A stretch of 64,000 bases of DNA from Kitasatospora aureofaciens (GCF_019192735.1 NZ_JAHTKP010000042.1:1-64000), one strand, 5' to 3'; shown: positions 16,801 to 25,630, counted from the first letter of the stretch. Translations and numbers: made by a program. The notes: a model not told the origin generated them from the letters alone.

Positions 16801-17796
16801 TCAGCCCAGCAGCCCCAGCTCCGCAATCCGCATGGCGGCCTGGAACCGCGTCTTCACGCCGAGCCTTTCCAGCAGCCCGGAAACGATTCTGCTGAAGGTG
16901 CGCGGAGAAATGCCGAGCTGGCGCGCTATCGCCTCGTCCTTGACCCCATCGGCGAGGAGCTTGACCACCACCAGCTCCTGGCTGTCCAGCCCGAGTGCGA
17001 CCGCCTGCTGCTCCGGTGCCTGCTGCACCGGCGTGGCGTTGTGCCAGCAGTAGTCGTACAGCGCGTGCAACGACGCGACCAGCTCCTTCCCGTGGATGGC
17101 GAACGCACCCTGGCTGCTGTCCTCCGGGTTGATGGGAAGCACGGCGAGCTCGTCGTCGAAGAGGATCATGCGCAACGGCAGGTACTCGGCGACGCGGACC
17201 TCCTTCCCCGGACGGGCCGCGTCCACCAGATAGGCCGCCATGTACGGGATCGCCGCGGTGCGGCGCTGATACAGCCCGTCCACCGCGATACCCCGGCCCT
17301 CCATCTCCTTGTCCCGGAGCAGCATGTCGTCGATGAGCTCCTCGGGCGGCGGCCCACCGGGGTGCATAGCACGCAGCCGCGTCCGCACCATGCTCCCGGC
17401 GTCGTCCAGAAAGGCGTTCACCAGAGCCGGCGTCTCCAGCGTTTCGACCTCCACGGCCTCGCGGCGCTCGTCCCGCAGATCGGGGAAACCGTGCACCAGC
17501 GACGAGATGGCCGTACGGATCCTGGCGACATGCTGGAGGTGAGCGGTCACCAGCCGCTCCTCCGCCGAGAAGAGCCGGGTCAGCGCCGCCTCCGGGTCCA
17601 CGGTGACGAACCCGCACGGCGCGCCGGGTGACGGCGCCAGCAGCCCGGTGGAGTTCAGCCGCTCGCACGCGTGCTCCGCCTCCGCGAGCGAGCACCCGGC
17701 TTCCGCCGCCACCTCCTCCAGCGACCACCCGGGATTTCGGTAGATCAGTCCGTAGACCTTCCGGTCCGTCTGTCTTGCGTCCTCATTTCCACGCAT
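16801..17796 (-). CDS. LuxR-type HTH transcriptional regulator, probable cluster-situated activator
   Basis: The 331-residue protein has a C-terminal LuxR-family helix-turn-helix (LLADGVKDEAIARQLGISPRTFSRI, read as two segments, about residues 275-325). The N-terminal winged-helix-like segment, about residues 10-60, includes WSLEEVAAEAGCSLAEAEHACERL. The middle region resembles the ligand- or signal-sensing part of TrmB/LuxR hybrid regulators. The ATG at 17796 has GGGGGGA upstream, whereas a GTG 8 codons earlier lacks a site. It is transcribed in the same direction as the biosynthetic genes and lies at their head, fitting a pathway-specific regulator. Its signal is unknown. Confidence 0.85.
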   Translation of the reverse strand: MRGNEDARQTDRKVYGLIYRNPGWSLEEVAAEAGCSLAEAEHACERLNSTGLLAPSPGAPCGFVTVDPEAALTRLFSAEERLVTAHLQHVARIRTAISSLVHGFPDLRDERREAVEVETLETPALVNAFLDDAGSMVRTRLRAMHPGGPPPEELIDDMLLRDKEMEGRGIAVDGLYQRRTAAIPYMAAYLVDAARPGKEVRVAEYLPLRMILFDDELAVLPINPEDSSQGAFAIHGKELVASLHALYDYCWHNATPVQQAPEQQAVALGLDSQELVVVKLLADGVKDEAIARQLGISPRTFSRIVSGLLERLGVKTRFQAAMRIAELGLLG

Positions 17797-17998
17797 CAGG
17801 TGTCCCCCCGTTCCGTTCACCCCGGCCGCAGCCCGCCGCGTCCTGCCCTCTGGCCATGTGCGGACGGCCGGCGACCGGCCTTGCGCGGCTCCCCGTACGA
17901 GCCATCACCGCAAGGCCGGTTGAGCATAGCCGTTCGTCCACATTTGATCGATAGCCGACAACGAAATTCCCTGGCACCCGCTCTCACAAGCGACTTCA

Positions 17999-18042
17999 TG
18001 GCCAGGACGACGGGATTTGAACCTGCGACCCCTTGACCCCCC
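17999..18042 (-). other. tRNA-Pro 3'-end remnant, candidate att site
   Basis: Read on the minus strand, this stretch contains the right half of an anticodon arm (GGGGGTCAAGG), a variable loop, a T arm (GCAGGTTCAAATCCCGT) and a 3' strand ending in CCA. It matches the 3' part of actinomycete tRNA-Pro(GGG), but the 5' half is missing and one T-stem pair is mismatched. Such 44-bp tRNA tails are usual attachment-site duplicates left by integrative elements. No integrase gene lies next to it in the window. Confidence 0.65.
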
Positions 18043-18152
18043 GTACGCCGCCGGAGAGCCAGCCGTCTGCTGTTTCATCGGTGTTCAACCGCACGCTCCT
18101 GACTGCGCCCCGTCAACGCCCTACGTTCCCTGAGGGACTACGAGAAGGAGCT

Positions 18153-19115
18153 ATGGGCGACACACAACTTGCCGTACGGGCACGTGGATTGACGAAGTGC
18201 TTCGGTGACGTCGTGGCGCTCGACGGTGTTGAGCTGTCCCTGGTGCCCGGGCAGATCCATGGGCTGGCCGGACCGAACGGTGCCGGGAAGACGACGCTGC
18301 TCGGGCTGCTGCTCGGGCTGGCCGTCCCCGACGGCGGCGAGTTGGAGGTGTTGGGCAGGCCGGTCGGGCGGGCGTTGGCGGCGCCGCACGGAGTGGCCGG
18401 ATTCGTGGACGGACCCGGGTTGTATCCGTCGCTGACCGCGCGGAAGAACCTGGCCGCGCTGGCGACGCTGCGCGGGCAGGACACTCGGGCGGGGCGGATC
18501 GACGAGGTGTTGGCCGAGGTCGGGCTGACGGAGGTCGCCGACGACCGGGTGCGGAGGTTCTCGCTGGGCATGCGGCAGCGGCTCGGGCTGGCCGCGGCGC
18601 TGCTCACGAATCCACGGCTGCTGGTGCTCGATGAGCCCTCCAACGGTCTGGACCCGGCGGGCAAGCAGCATGTGCACGGGGCGCTGCGGCGGCTCGCGGG
18701 CGACGGGGTGACCGTCGTGCTGTCCAGTCACCGCATGGACGACCTTGAGGCGCTGTGTGACGAGGTCACGATCCTCGCGACCGGGCGCGTCCGCTTCTCC
18801 GGCCCGTTGGGAGGATTGGCGGCCGAGAGTCGCGAACTCGACTACCGCTTGCTCACCTCCGATCCGCGGGCCGCGCGGCGGGTGGCCGCCGGGGCCGCGG
18901 GGGTGCGGGCCGTGGAGGAGGCCGGGGCGTGGCGCGGGGCCGAGGCGCTGGTCGTGCGCGCGTCGGCACCGGCCGTCGAGCAGTTGGTGGCCGCGCTGGT
19001 GCACGCGGGCGTGCGGGTGCGCGAGGTCGCTCCCGTGGTCCCGCCGTTGGAGGCCGCGTACCTCGCCCTGACCGAGCAGCAGCAGGAAGGCGAGCAACAG
19101 GAGGGTGAGCAATGA
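18153..19115 (+). CDS. ABC transporter ATP-binding protein
   Basis: The 320-residue ATPase has Walker A GPNGAGKTTLL, the signature RFSLGMRQRLGLAAALL, Walker B LLVLDEPSNGLDP and the H-loop LSSHRMDD. It has the C-terminal extension typical of DrrA/CcmA-like drug and lipid exporters, ending in a Gln/Glu-rich tail (EQQQEGEQQEGEQ). The start at 18153 follows GAAGGAG; reading further upstream enters a non-coding region with the tRNA remnant. It overlaps the permease gene by ATGA, so they form a pair. The 356 bp between 17797 and 18152 hold this gene's promoter region and the att-like site. Confidence 0.95.
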   Translation: MGDTQLAVRARGLTKCFGDVVALDGVELSLVPGQIHGLAGPNGAGKTTLLGLLLGLAVPDGGELEVLGRPVGRALAAPHGVAGFVDGPGLYPSLTARKNLAALATLRGQDTRAGRIDEVLAEVGLTEVADDRVRRFSLGMRQRLGLAAALLTNPRLLVLDEPSNGLDPAGKQHVHGALRRLAGDGVTVVLSSHRMDDLEALCDEVTILATGRVRFSGPLGGLAAESRELDYRLLTSDPRAARRVAAGAAGVRAVEEAGAWRGAEALVVRASAPAVEQLVAALVHAGVRVREVAPVVPPLEAAYLALTEQQQEGEQQEGEQ

Positions 19116-20512
19116 CCACGGCCGGGGACGCGGTGGCCGGTGTCGGCGTCGAGCCAGGGGCGCGCCGGGTGCCGGTGAGCCGCGCGTACCGCTTCGAGGT
19201 GGTCAAGCTCGTCTCGCAGTGGCGGATCCGACTGCTGATGCTGGCCTGTTGGACCGTGCCGGGGCTGTTCGTGGCCGCGGTGGCCCAGCAGGGGACGCTG
19301 CCGTCCGACACGCTGTTCGGCCGCTGGATGCACGCCACGGGCTGGGCCGGCCCGCTGGTGGTGCTGGGGTTCTCGGGCTCGTGGGCGCTTCCGCTGCTGA
19401 CCTCCGTGGTCGCGGGCGACGTGTTCGCCGCCGAGGACCGGCTCGGGACCTGGCGACATCTGCTGGTGGCGGTCCGCTCGCCTCGACGGATCTTCGTGGC
19501 GAAGGCGCTGGCGAGCGGAACCGTGATCGTGCTGCTGGTGGCCGGGTTGGTGGCCTCGAGCACGGTGGGCGGGCTGGCGGCGGTCGGGAACAGGCCGCTG
19601 GTCGGCGTCGACGGGCACCTGCTGCCGCCGTCGGACGCGGCCGGGAACGTGCTGCTGGCGTGGGGGTGCGCGCTGGCACCCACGCTGGCGCTGGCGGCGA
19701 TCGGGCTGCTCGGCTCCGTCCTCCTGGGGCGCTCGCCGATGGGGCTGCTCGTCCCCGCGTTGGCGGCGGTCGCGATGCAGCTCGCGCAGATGCTGCCGCT
19801 GCCGGTGGCACTGCGCCTCGCCCTGCCCGGCTACGCCTTCGTCTCCTGGAACGGACTGTTCGCCGGCCCCGTGCGGCTCGACGAGTTGCTGATCGCCGTC
19901 GCGGTCAGCCTGGTGTGGGTCGTGGTGGCGACCGCCGCGGCCTACCTGCTCTTCGTACGGCGGGACTTCACCAACGGCAGCGAGGACGGCGTGGGGCGCC
20001 GCGCGCTCGCCCTCGGCGTACTGCCACTGGCCGGACTGCTCGCGCTGACCTTCGGGGCGGTCGCCGTGGCCACGCCCTCGACGGGCTCGGGGATCTCGCA
20101 GGCGAAGGTGCAGCGGTCGGTCGCCGCCGTGTTCGCGCACCTGTACCGGCTGCAGACCGAGCAGCTGCACCGCCCCGCCGTCACGGAGGCACAGCTGCGG
20201 GTCACGGCGGCGTGCGACCGGAGTGACGGCCAGGTCGACCCGGTGGGGCCGGGCAACGACTGGCGCTGCGTCGTCACCTGGCACCTGCCCGGTACGGCCG
20301 CGCCGGGGACGGCGATCTACCAGCTCGACGTCGCCTCGGACGGACGGCTGATGGCCGACGGTGACGGACCGAAGGAAGTGAACGGCTACTTCCTGGTGCA
20401 CACCCCGACCGGGGACGCACCGAACCCGCTGTGGCAGTTCGACGGCCAGGTCGAGCTGCTCTCCTCCTCAAACATCGCCTCCTCAACGATCTCCTCCTCA
20501 ACGAAGGGATGA
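19112..20512 (+). CDS. ABC-2-type transporter permease
   Basis: The 466-residue membrane protein has about six hydrophobic segments in residues 35-310 (for example around WRIRLLMLACWTVPGLF and LLIAVAVSLVWVVVATAAA). A soluble C-terminal domain of roughly 150 residues follows, ending in a Ser/Thr-rich low-complexity tail. The DNA of that tail is a short direct repeat (TCCTCCTCAA-like). The partner is the ATPase just upstream. The long extracytoplasmic tail is unusual for a simple ABC-2 permease and may interact with the exported phosphoesterase encoded 4 bp downstream (inference). Confidence 0.88.
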   Translation: MTTAGDAVAGVGVEPGARRVPVSRAYRFEVVKLVSQWRIRLLMLACWTVPGLFVAAVAQQGTLPSDTLFGRWMHATGWAGPLVVLGFSGSWALPLLTSVVAGDVFAAEDRLGTWRHLLVAVRSPRRIFVAKALASGTVIVLLVAGLVASSTVGGLAAVGNRPLVGVDGHLLPPSDAAGNVLLAWGCALAPTLALAAIGLLGSVLLGRSPMGLLVPALAAVAMQLAQMLPLPVALRLALPGYAFVSWNGLFAGPVRLDELLIAVAVSLVWVVVATAAAYLLFVRRDFTNGSEDGVGRRALALGVLPLAGLLALTFGAVAVATPSTGSGISQAKVQRSVAAVFAHLYRLQTEQLHRPAVTEAQLRVTAACDRSDGQVDPVGPGNDWRCVVTWHLPGTAAPGTAIYQLDVASDGRLMADGDGPKEVNGYFLVHTPTGDAPNPLWQFDGQVELLSSSNIASSTISSSTKG

Positions 20513-20516
20513 CGCC

Positions 20517-23267
20517 ATGCAGGTAACGCGTCGTCGACGCGCCCCGAAGGAGCAATTCGTCCTTCTCGGTCGGCGAATGGGCCGCCGTGCCACACTGGCC
20601 ACGGCGTGCATCACGGCGGTGGCCGTGGCCACGGGCACGGCTGTCGCGACCACCCACCAGTTCGGCACGGACCAGGTCGGCCAGGTCACCGCCAACGGCC
20701 AGGTCATATCCAGCGATCAGTACATCGCCCCGTACGGCAGTCGGCTCGTCATCAACGACGGCAAGCTGATGGCGTCCCGCGTCAGCCCGGACGGCGGTCA
20801 CCTGGCCGCCTCGGTCGCCGACGGCGATGCGGCGCTGGTCGTGGTGAACCTGAAGACCGGGCAGGTGCAGCAGCGCGTCGGCACCGCCAAGGTGGACGAC
20901 CTGCACCTGGCCGGCGGAACGGTCGGCCAGGAGGCCCCGGTGTACTCGCCGGACGGCTCGCAGCTGTGGCTGGGCCAGCTCGACGGCTACACCAGGTTCA
21001 CCGTGAACGCCGACGGATCCCTGTCCAACCCGGTGGCGGTGCCGATCCCGGCCGACGGGGACAAGCACGCGCTGGCGTCGGGAGCGGTGTTCTCCTCCGA
21101 CGGCTCGACGGTGTACGCGGCGGTCAACGGGCAGAACCGGGTGGTCGCGATCAACGCGGCGACCGGCGCGATCCAGCAGAGCTGGACGGTGGGCAACGCG
21201 CCGCGCGGCATCGTGCAGGTCGACCACAAGCTGTACGTCAGCAACGAGGGCGGGCGCGCGGCCACGGCCGATGACGACACGCTCAACTCCTACGGCACCC
21301 AGGTGCCGGCCGACCCGGAGACCGGTGCCACCACCACGGGCACCGTCAGCGTGATCGACCTCACGGACCAGGCCGCCCCCGTCGGGTCCATCGACGTCGG
21401 CCTGCACCCGACGGCGGTGTACGCCAAGAACGGGGCGCTGTTCGTCACCGACACCGCCACCGACGACGTGTCGGTCATCGACACCGGGCAGGACAAGGTC
21501 GTACAGAGCATCTCCACCAAGCCGTGGCCGGAGGCCTCGGTGGGCTACGAGCCCGACGCGGTGACGCTCACCGACGACGGGCACCTGCTGGTCGCCCTCG
21601 GCCGTGCCAACGCGGTGGCCGTCTACCGCTACACCAGTCCGCAGGAGCCGGTCAGCTACGTCGGCCTGCTGCCCACGGACTACTTCCCGACGGAGATCAC
21701 CACCGTCGGCTCGAAGGTGGTCGTCACCAACACCCGTGGCATCGACGCGCGGCGGCCCAACTCCACCGGCGCGCACAACACCCACGACACGACGTCGAGC
21801 CTGACGCAGTTCACGCTGCCCAGCGACCGGGAGATCCGGGACCAGACCGCCAAGGTCTTCCGGCAGAACGGCTGGACCAGCGGCTCGGTCGAGACGGCCG
21901 GCCGGCACAAGGCGAAGCCCGTGCCGGTGCCGGCACGGATCGGCGACCCGTCGACGATCAAGCACGTCTTCCTGATCGTCAAGGAGAACCGGACCTACGA
22001 CCAGCTCTTCGGCGACATCGCGAAGGGCAACGGCGATCCGAAGCTGGCCCAGTTCGGCGCGAACGTGACGCCGGACCAGCACGCCCTGACCGAGCAGTTC
22101 GGGCTCTACGACAACACCTACGACATCGGCACGAACTCCGCCGAGGGCCACAACTGGCTGATGCAGGCCGACAACCCGGAGTACACCGAGTCCTCGGCAG
22201 GCGAGTACCAGCGCAGCTACGACACCGAGGACGACGCCCTGGGCCACCAGCGGTCGGGCTTCCTGTGGACGGGCGCGCAGGCGGCGGGCCAGGACGTGCG
22301 CGACTTCGGGGAGTTCCACCAGTTCCTGACGAAGCCCGACGGCGCGAGCTGGCAGAACCTGTACTGCGACGCCAAGACCATGGACGCGACCGGGCAGGGC
22401 AGCGCCTACACCCTCAACTCGTCGTCGCCGATCCCGTCACTCAACAGCGTGTCGGTGTCCGGCTTCCCCAAGTTCGACCTCGACGTGCCGGACCAGTACC
22501 GGTACGAGATCTGGAAGCAGGACTTCGAGCAGAACGGTCCGGCGAACCTCAACATGCTGTGGCTGTCCAGCGACCACACCGGCGGTCCGGCGAGCCCGGC
22601 CGCGCAGGTCGCCGACAACGACCTGGCGACCGGCAAGATCGTCGACGAGATCTCGCACAGCGAGTACTGGAAGGACTCGGCGATCTTCGTGGTCGAGGAC
22701 GACTCCCAGGCCGGCCTCGACCACGTGGACGGCCACCGCGCCCCGATCCAGATCATCAGCCCCTGGGCGCAGCACGGGACCGTCGACAGCCGCTACTACT
22801 CGCAGATCACGATGATCCGCACCATCGAGCAGATCCTCGGGATCCACCCGATGAACCAGAAGGACAGCGCGGCCAGCCCGATGGCCACGGCCTTCACCGA
22901 CAAGCCGGACTACACGCCGTTCACCGCGGTCCCCAACCGGACCTCGCTGACCGACGGCCTGTCCACGCCGCCCCCGTGCGGCGTCGACGTGCCCGGGGAG
23001 CAGGACCGCCACGCGGCGGCGGTGCCGGCCACGGCCGCCCCACCGGCGGCGGAGCAGGCCGTCGCAGCCCAGTGGGCCGCCTGGAAGGCGCAGCAGCGGC
23101 TGACCGGCCCGAACGCGGTGCCGGACCACGCGAACCCGGCGCAGATGAACCACCTGGTCTGGTACCAGACGCACAACTGGACCACGCCGTACCCCGGCGA
23201 GACCGAGATCCACGCACCCAACGACGTGCCCGGCGCGTACCTGCCGTCCTCGGAGACCGACGGCTGA
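20517..23267 (+). CDS. Exported YncE-like beta-propeller/phosphoesterase (alkaline-phosphatase superfamily) protein
   Basis: The protein has 916 residues. An arginine-rich N-terminus with a hydrophobic stretch (ATLATACITAVAVATGTAVA) indicates export. Residues about 60-440 are a YncE-like propeller with repeated SPDGS/FSSDGST/VVAINAATGA strands. Residues about 480-780 are a phosphoesterase domain starting HVFLIVKENRTYDQLFGD, with GHNWLMQ, WKDSAIFVVEDDSQAGLDHVDGHR and ISPWAQHG as expected metal or active-site blocks. Bifunctional proteins of this plan hydrolyse phosphate esters outside the cell. The gene follows the ABC permease by 4 bp and is followed by a strong terminator, so the three genes form one operon. 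Confidence 0.9.
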   Translation: MQVTRRRRAPKEQFVLLGRRMGRRATLATACITAVAVATGTAVATTHQFGTDQVGQVTANGQVISSDQYIAPYGSRLVINDGKLMASRVSPDGGHLAASVADGDAALVVVNLKTGQVQQRVGTAKVDDLHLAGGTVGQEAPVYSPDGSQLWLGQLDGYTRFTVNADGSLSNPVAVPIPADGDKHALASGAVFSSDGSTVYAAVNGQNRVVAINAATGAIQQSWTVGNAPRGIVQVDHKLYVSNEGGRAATADDDTLNSYGTQVPADPETGATTTGTVSVIDLTDQAAPVGSIDVGLHPTAVYAKNGALFVTDTATDDVSVIDTGQDKVVQSISTKPWPEASVGYEPDAVTLTDDGHLLVALGRANAVAVYRYTSPQEPVSYVGLLPTDYFPTEITTVGSKVVVTNTRGIDARRPNSTGAHNTHDTTSSLTQFTLPSDREIRDQTAKVFRQNGWTSGSVETAGRHKAKPVPVPARIGDPSTIKHVFLIVKENRTYDQLFGDIAKGNGDPKLAQFGANVTPDQHALTEQFGLYDNTYDIGTNSAEGHNWLMQADNPEYTESSAGEYQRSYDTEDDALGHQRSGFLWTGAQAAGQDVRDFGEFHQFLTKPDGASWQNLYCDAKTMDATGQGSAYTLNSSSPIPSLNSVSVSGFPKFDLDVPDQYRYEIWKQDFEQNGPANLNMLWLSSDHTGGPASPAAQVADNDLATGKIVDEISHSEYWKDSAIFVVEDDSQAGLDHVDGHRAPIQIISPWAQHGTVDSRYYSQITMIRTIEQILGIHPMNQKDSAASPMATAFTDKPDYTPFTAVPNRTSLTDGLSTPPPCGVDVPGEQDRHAAAVPATAAPPAAEQAVAAQWAAWKAQQRLTGPNAVPDHANPAQMNHLVWYQTHNWTTPYPGETEIHAPNDVPGAYLPSSETDG

Positions 23268-23299
23268 TCCGGCTCCGATCCCACTGGGGAACCATGAAC

Positions 23300-23335
23300 G
23301 GGCCCCGGGCCGGCGGTGACGCCGGCCCGGGGCCC
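23300..23335 (+). terminator. Strong terminator hairpin after the phosphoesterase gene
   Basis: A perfect 16-bp GC stem (arms 23300-23315 and 23320-23335) is closed by a GTGA loop, 32 bp after the stop codon. GUGA is a GNRA tetraloop, so the RNA hairpin would be very stable. There is no T tract. Confidence 0.85.
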
Positions 23336-23339
23336 GGGT

Positions 23340-23560
23340 GCGTCGCCGAAATGGTGAACCCGCGTTTCTTCAATGCCTTGGCCAGCCGGTGCGGTGCAGC
23401 CGATGTCATCGGCGGCGATCATGGCCAGCGGGTCGGCCGCCATGGGGGTGGTGAGGACGAGTTTGCCGTCGGCGTCGCGGTGCGGGCCCTGTCCCTGGGT
23501 GAATACGAGTGTCGAGGTCGTTTCCGGTGCAGGAGTCAGGCCACCTTTCTGGTGAGCGGG
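23340..23560 (-). pseudogene. Degraded NmrA/SDR-like NAD(P)-binding protein fragment
   Basis: On the minus strand the segment reads LTPAPETTSTLVFTQG, DGKLVLTTPMAADPLAMIA and ADDIG, which resembles the substrate-side and DDIG portion of NmrA-like NAD(P)-binding proteins. There is no Rossmann start and the reading continues into unrelated sequence, so it is a remnant. This 250-bp stretch between the terminator and the isochorismatase-like gene holds nothing else I can support. Confidence 0.35.
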
Positions 23561-23586
23561 CGTACAGGGTGGGACCGGGGTACGGG

Positions 23587-24144
23587 TCACTTGATCGACG
23601 TGATCCAGTCGTCGACGGTGACGACGTCGGCCTGCAGGGGGAAGACCTTCTCGGTGAGAACCCGGTGCACCTCGGCGTCGGCGTCGAGGCAGGCGTCCGC
23701 CAGTACGGTGAGGCGGAAGTCCAGGTCGGAGGCTTGACGCAGGGTGGACAGGACGACGCCGCTGGTGGCGATGCCGGTGAGGACCAGCCCGTCGATCTCG
23801 CGGGCGCGCAAGAGCAGGTCGAGGTCGCTGCCCACGAAGGCGCTGACACGCGTCCTCGTCACGACGAGATCGGCGGGCCGCGGCGCGATGTCCGGGTGGA
23901 TCTCGGCGCCCGGGTCCTCGTCGGTGAACCAGACACCGTCGCCGAGCCCACGGAGCATCTTGTTGCGCGCGCCGGCCTCAGGGTGCCCGGCGCGGAATCG
24001 GACGACCACGTAGATCACCGGCATCTCCGCGGCGCGGGCCGCCTCGATCGCACCGCGCAGGCGTGCCAGATATCCGGCACCCTCGCCGAAGCGGTCCACG
24101 ATGCCCCGCTGGACGTCCATCACAAGGAGGGCGTTCTGCGCCAT
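23587..24144 (-). CDS. Isochorismatase/cysteine-hydrolase-fold protein lacking the catalytic cysteine
   Basis: The 185-residue protein has the isochorismatase fold: NALLVMDVQRGIVDRF with the triad Asp, and LVLTGIATSGVVLSTLRQA at the nucleophile elbow. In active family members the elbow reads roughly GxATxxCV; here the cysteine position is valine. The triad lysine region reads VVTRTRVSAF, also without an obvious lysine. Catalysis by the usual route is therefore unlikely, though a lineage of actinomycete relatives keeps this version, suggesting a retained binding or altered role (inference). It starts 13 bp downstream of the flavin monooxygenase gene, in the same operon. Confidence 0.82.
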   Translation of the reverse strand: MAQNALLVMDVQRGIVDRFGEGAGYLARLRGAIEAARAAEMPVIYVVVRFRAGHPEAGARNKMLRGLGDGVWFTDEDPGAEIHPDIAPRPADLVVTRTRVSAFVGSDLDLLLRAREIDGLVLTGIATSGVVLSTLRQASDLDFRLTVLADACLDADAEVHRVLTEKVFPLQADVVTVDDWITSIK

Positions 24145-24157
24145 TCTTTCCGTCCTC

Positions 24158-25630
24158 TCATCGCGTCGGCCCGCCGGGCAGGTAGGAGGCGAGGTTGGCA
24201 AGCACGGCGTGCGGATCGGTCGGGACCCCGTGGGCGGCCAGGTAGCCATCCGGACGGATGAGGAGGGGCGTCTCCAGCCCGTCGACGAACTGGAAGTTCA
24301 GAGGACCTGTTCGGCCGCTCTCGGTCGGTCCGGTAGAGGGGTTCGGCAGGGCCAGGTTCCAGTCGAGACCTGCGGCCGGGACGAGCGCAGGGGAGACACG
24401 TTGCCCGACGTGGTAGGTACCGTCGGCCGGTTCAGTCGCATAGCTGATGTCGAGCTGTGACAACCGCCTCGCCAGCCAGTCGGTGATGCCGGGTGCCTTG
24501 GCGGCTGCGGCAATGATGTCGTTGCGCCGCCGGCACAGTTCCGGATCGCGCATGGTGGCGAGTGAAGTGATCTGGCTGGTGAAGGCGACCAGACCGGAAG
24601 CCACGGGATGGCGCTCGCCGTGGTAGGTGTCCAGGAGACCCTCAGGGGCGAACCCGGTGAGCACGGCATGGAGCTTCCAAGCCAAGTTGCCGGCGTCCTG
24701 AATCCCGGTGTTCATGCCCTGGCCGCCGGCCGGGCTGTGGGTGTGCGCAGCGTCCCCCAGGAGGAAGACCGGGCCGTCCGAGAGCCTCTCGGCCACGCGT
24801 TCCTGCACGTGGTAAGTGGATGCTGTGATGACTTCGACGACCTTCGGCCCACCTTGCCGCGGGCCGCGGGTGGCCAGCAGCGTCTCGGTCTCTTCGGCAG
24901 TGGGCGCCTTCGAACCGGGAGGAACGGACGCAACCACCCGGTGCTGGCCGTCGGCCAGCGGTGACGTCAGCAGCATTCCCTCGGAAGAGAAGAAGAAGGT
25001 GGTGTCCTCAAGCACGGAAGCTGAACCCGGCTCGAGGCGGACATCCGCCAATGCGAACAGCTGCTCTCGTGCTTTGCCGGGGAAGGCGATCCCTGCCGTG
25101 GAGCGCACCCTGCTGTAAACGCCGTCGGCTCCGATCAAGTAGCGGGCGTACACGGCACGCACCGAGCCGTCGGGCGCGGCGACGGCGGCGGTCACACCGG
25201 GAAAGTCGGGGCTGAAGGTGATGAGCTTGTGGCGGCGGTGGACCATGCCGCCCAGCTCGGTCAGGCGGCGATTGAGATGTTCCTCGGTGGTCTGTTGGGA
25301 GACCAGCAGCATCATCGGGAACGGGGTGTCCAGGTTGTCGTAGGACCCACGGAGCAGTGTGCGCGCGCCGTCGTGCACGCTGAAGTGGTGGCCTCGAATT
25401 CCTGCGGCCACCAGGCGGTCGGCAACACCCACGCGGTCGAGGTACTCCAGAGCGCGGGGCTGAACGAAGGCGGCTTTGGCACCGGGCTGGACCGAATCGG
25501 CACGTTCGATGAGCACGTGGTCCACGCCGAGCTGGGTAAGGCCGGCGGCGAGTGTGAGCCCGGCGGGGCCTGCACCGACGATCAGGACATCGGTCTGCAT
25601 GGGCAGTGCGGTCGTGCGAGTGGAGGCCAT
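24158..25630 (-). CDS. FAD-dependent aromatic monooxygenase (PheA/TfdB family)
   Basis: The 490-residue flavoprotein has an N-terminal GxGxxG dinucleotide motif (VLIVGAGPAGLTLAAGL), the internal YLIGADGVYSRVR (DG motif) and the second FAD motif GPVFLLGDAAHTHSPAGGQGMN. Family members hydroxylate phenols, polyketides or antibiotics (rifampicin or tetracycline type) with NAD(P)H and O2. I chose ATG 25630, with GAAGGTGG upstream, over the GTG four codons earlier. With the isochorismatase-like gene it forms a two-gene operon that may handle aromatic compounds. The substrate is unknown. Confidence 0.92.
   Translation of the reverse strand: MASTRTTALPMQTDVLIVGAGPAGLTLAAGLTQLGVDHVLIERADSVQPGAKAAFVQPRALEYLDRVGVADRLVAAGIRGHHFSVHDGARTLLRGSYDNLDTPFPMMLLVSQQTTEEHLNRRLTELGGMVHRRHKLITFSPDFPGVTAAVAAPDGSVRAVYARYLIGADGVYSRVRSTAGIAFPGKAREQLFALADVRLEPGSASVLEDTTFFFSSEGMLLTSPLADGQHRVVASVPPGSKAPTAEETETLLATRGPRQGGPKVVEVITASTYHVQERVAERLSDGPVFLLGDAAHTHSPAGGQGMNTGIQDAGNLAWKLHAVLTGFAPEGLLDTYHGERHPVASGLVAFTSQITSLATMRDPELCRRRNDIIAAAAKAPGITDWLARRLSQLDISYATEPADGTYHVGQRVSPALVPAAGLDWNLALPNPSTGPTESGRTGPLNFQFVDGLETPLLIRPDGYLAAHGVPTDPHAVLANLASYLPGGPTR

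Noticed and set aside
1-17796. Monobactam or sulfazecin-type cluster
   Set aside because: There is an NRPS and sulfotransferase with PAPS genes, but no thioesterase or multi-module NRPS, while the sugar/cyclitol enzymes dominate.
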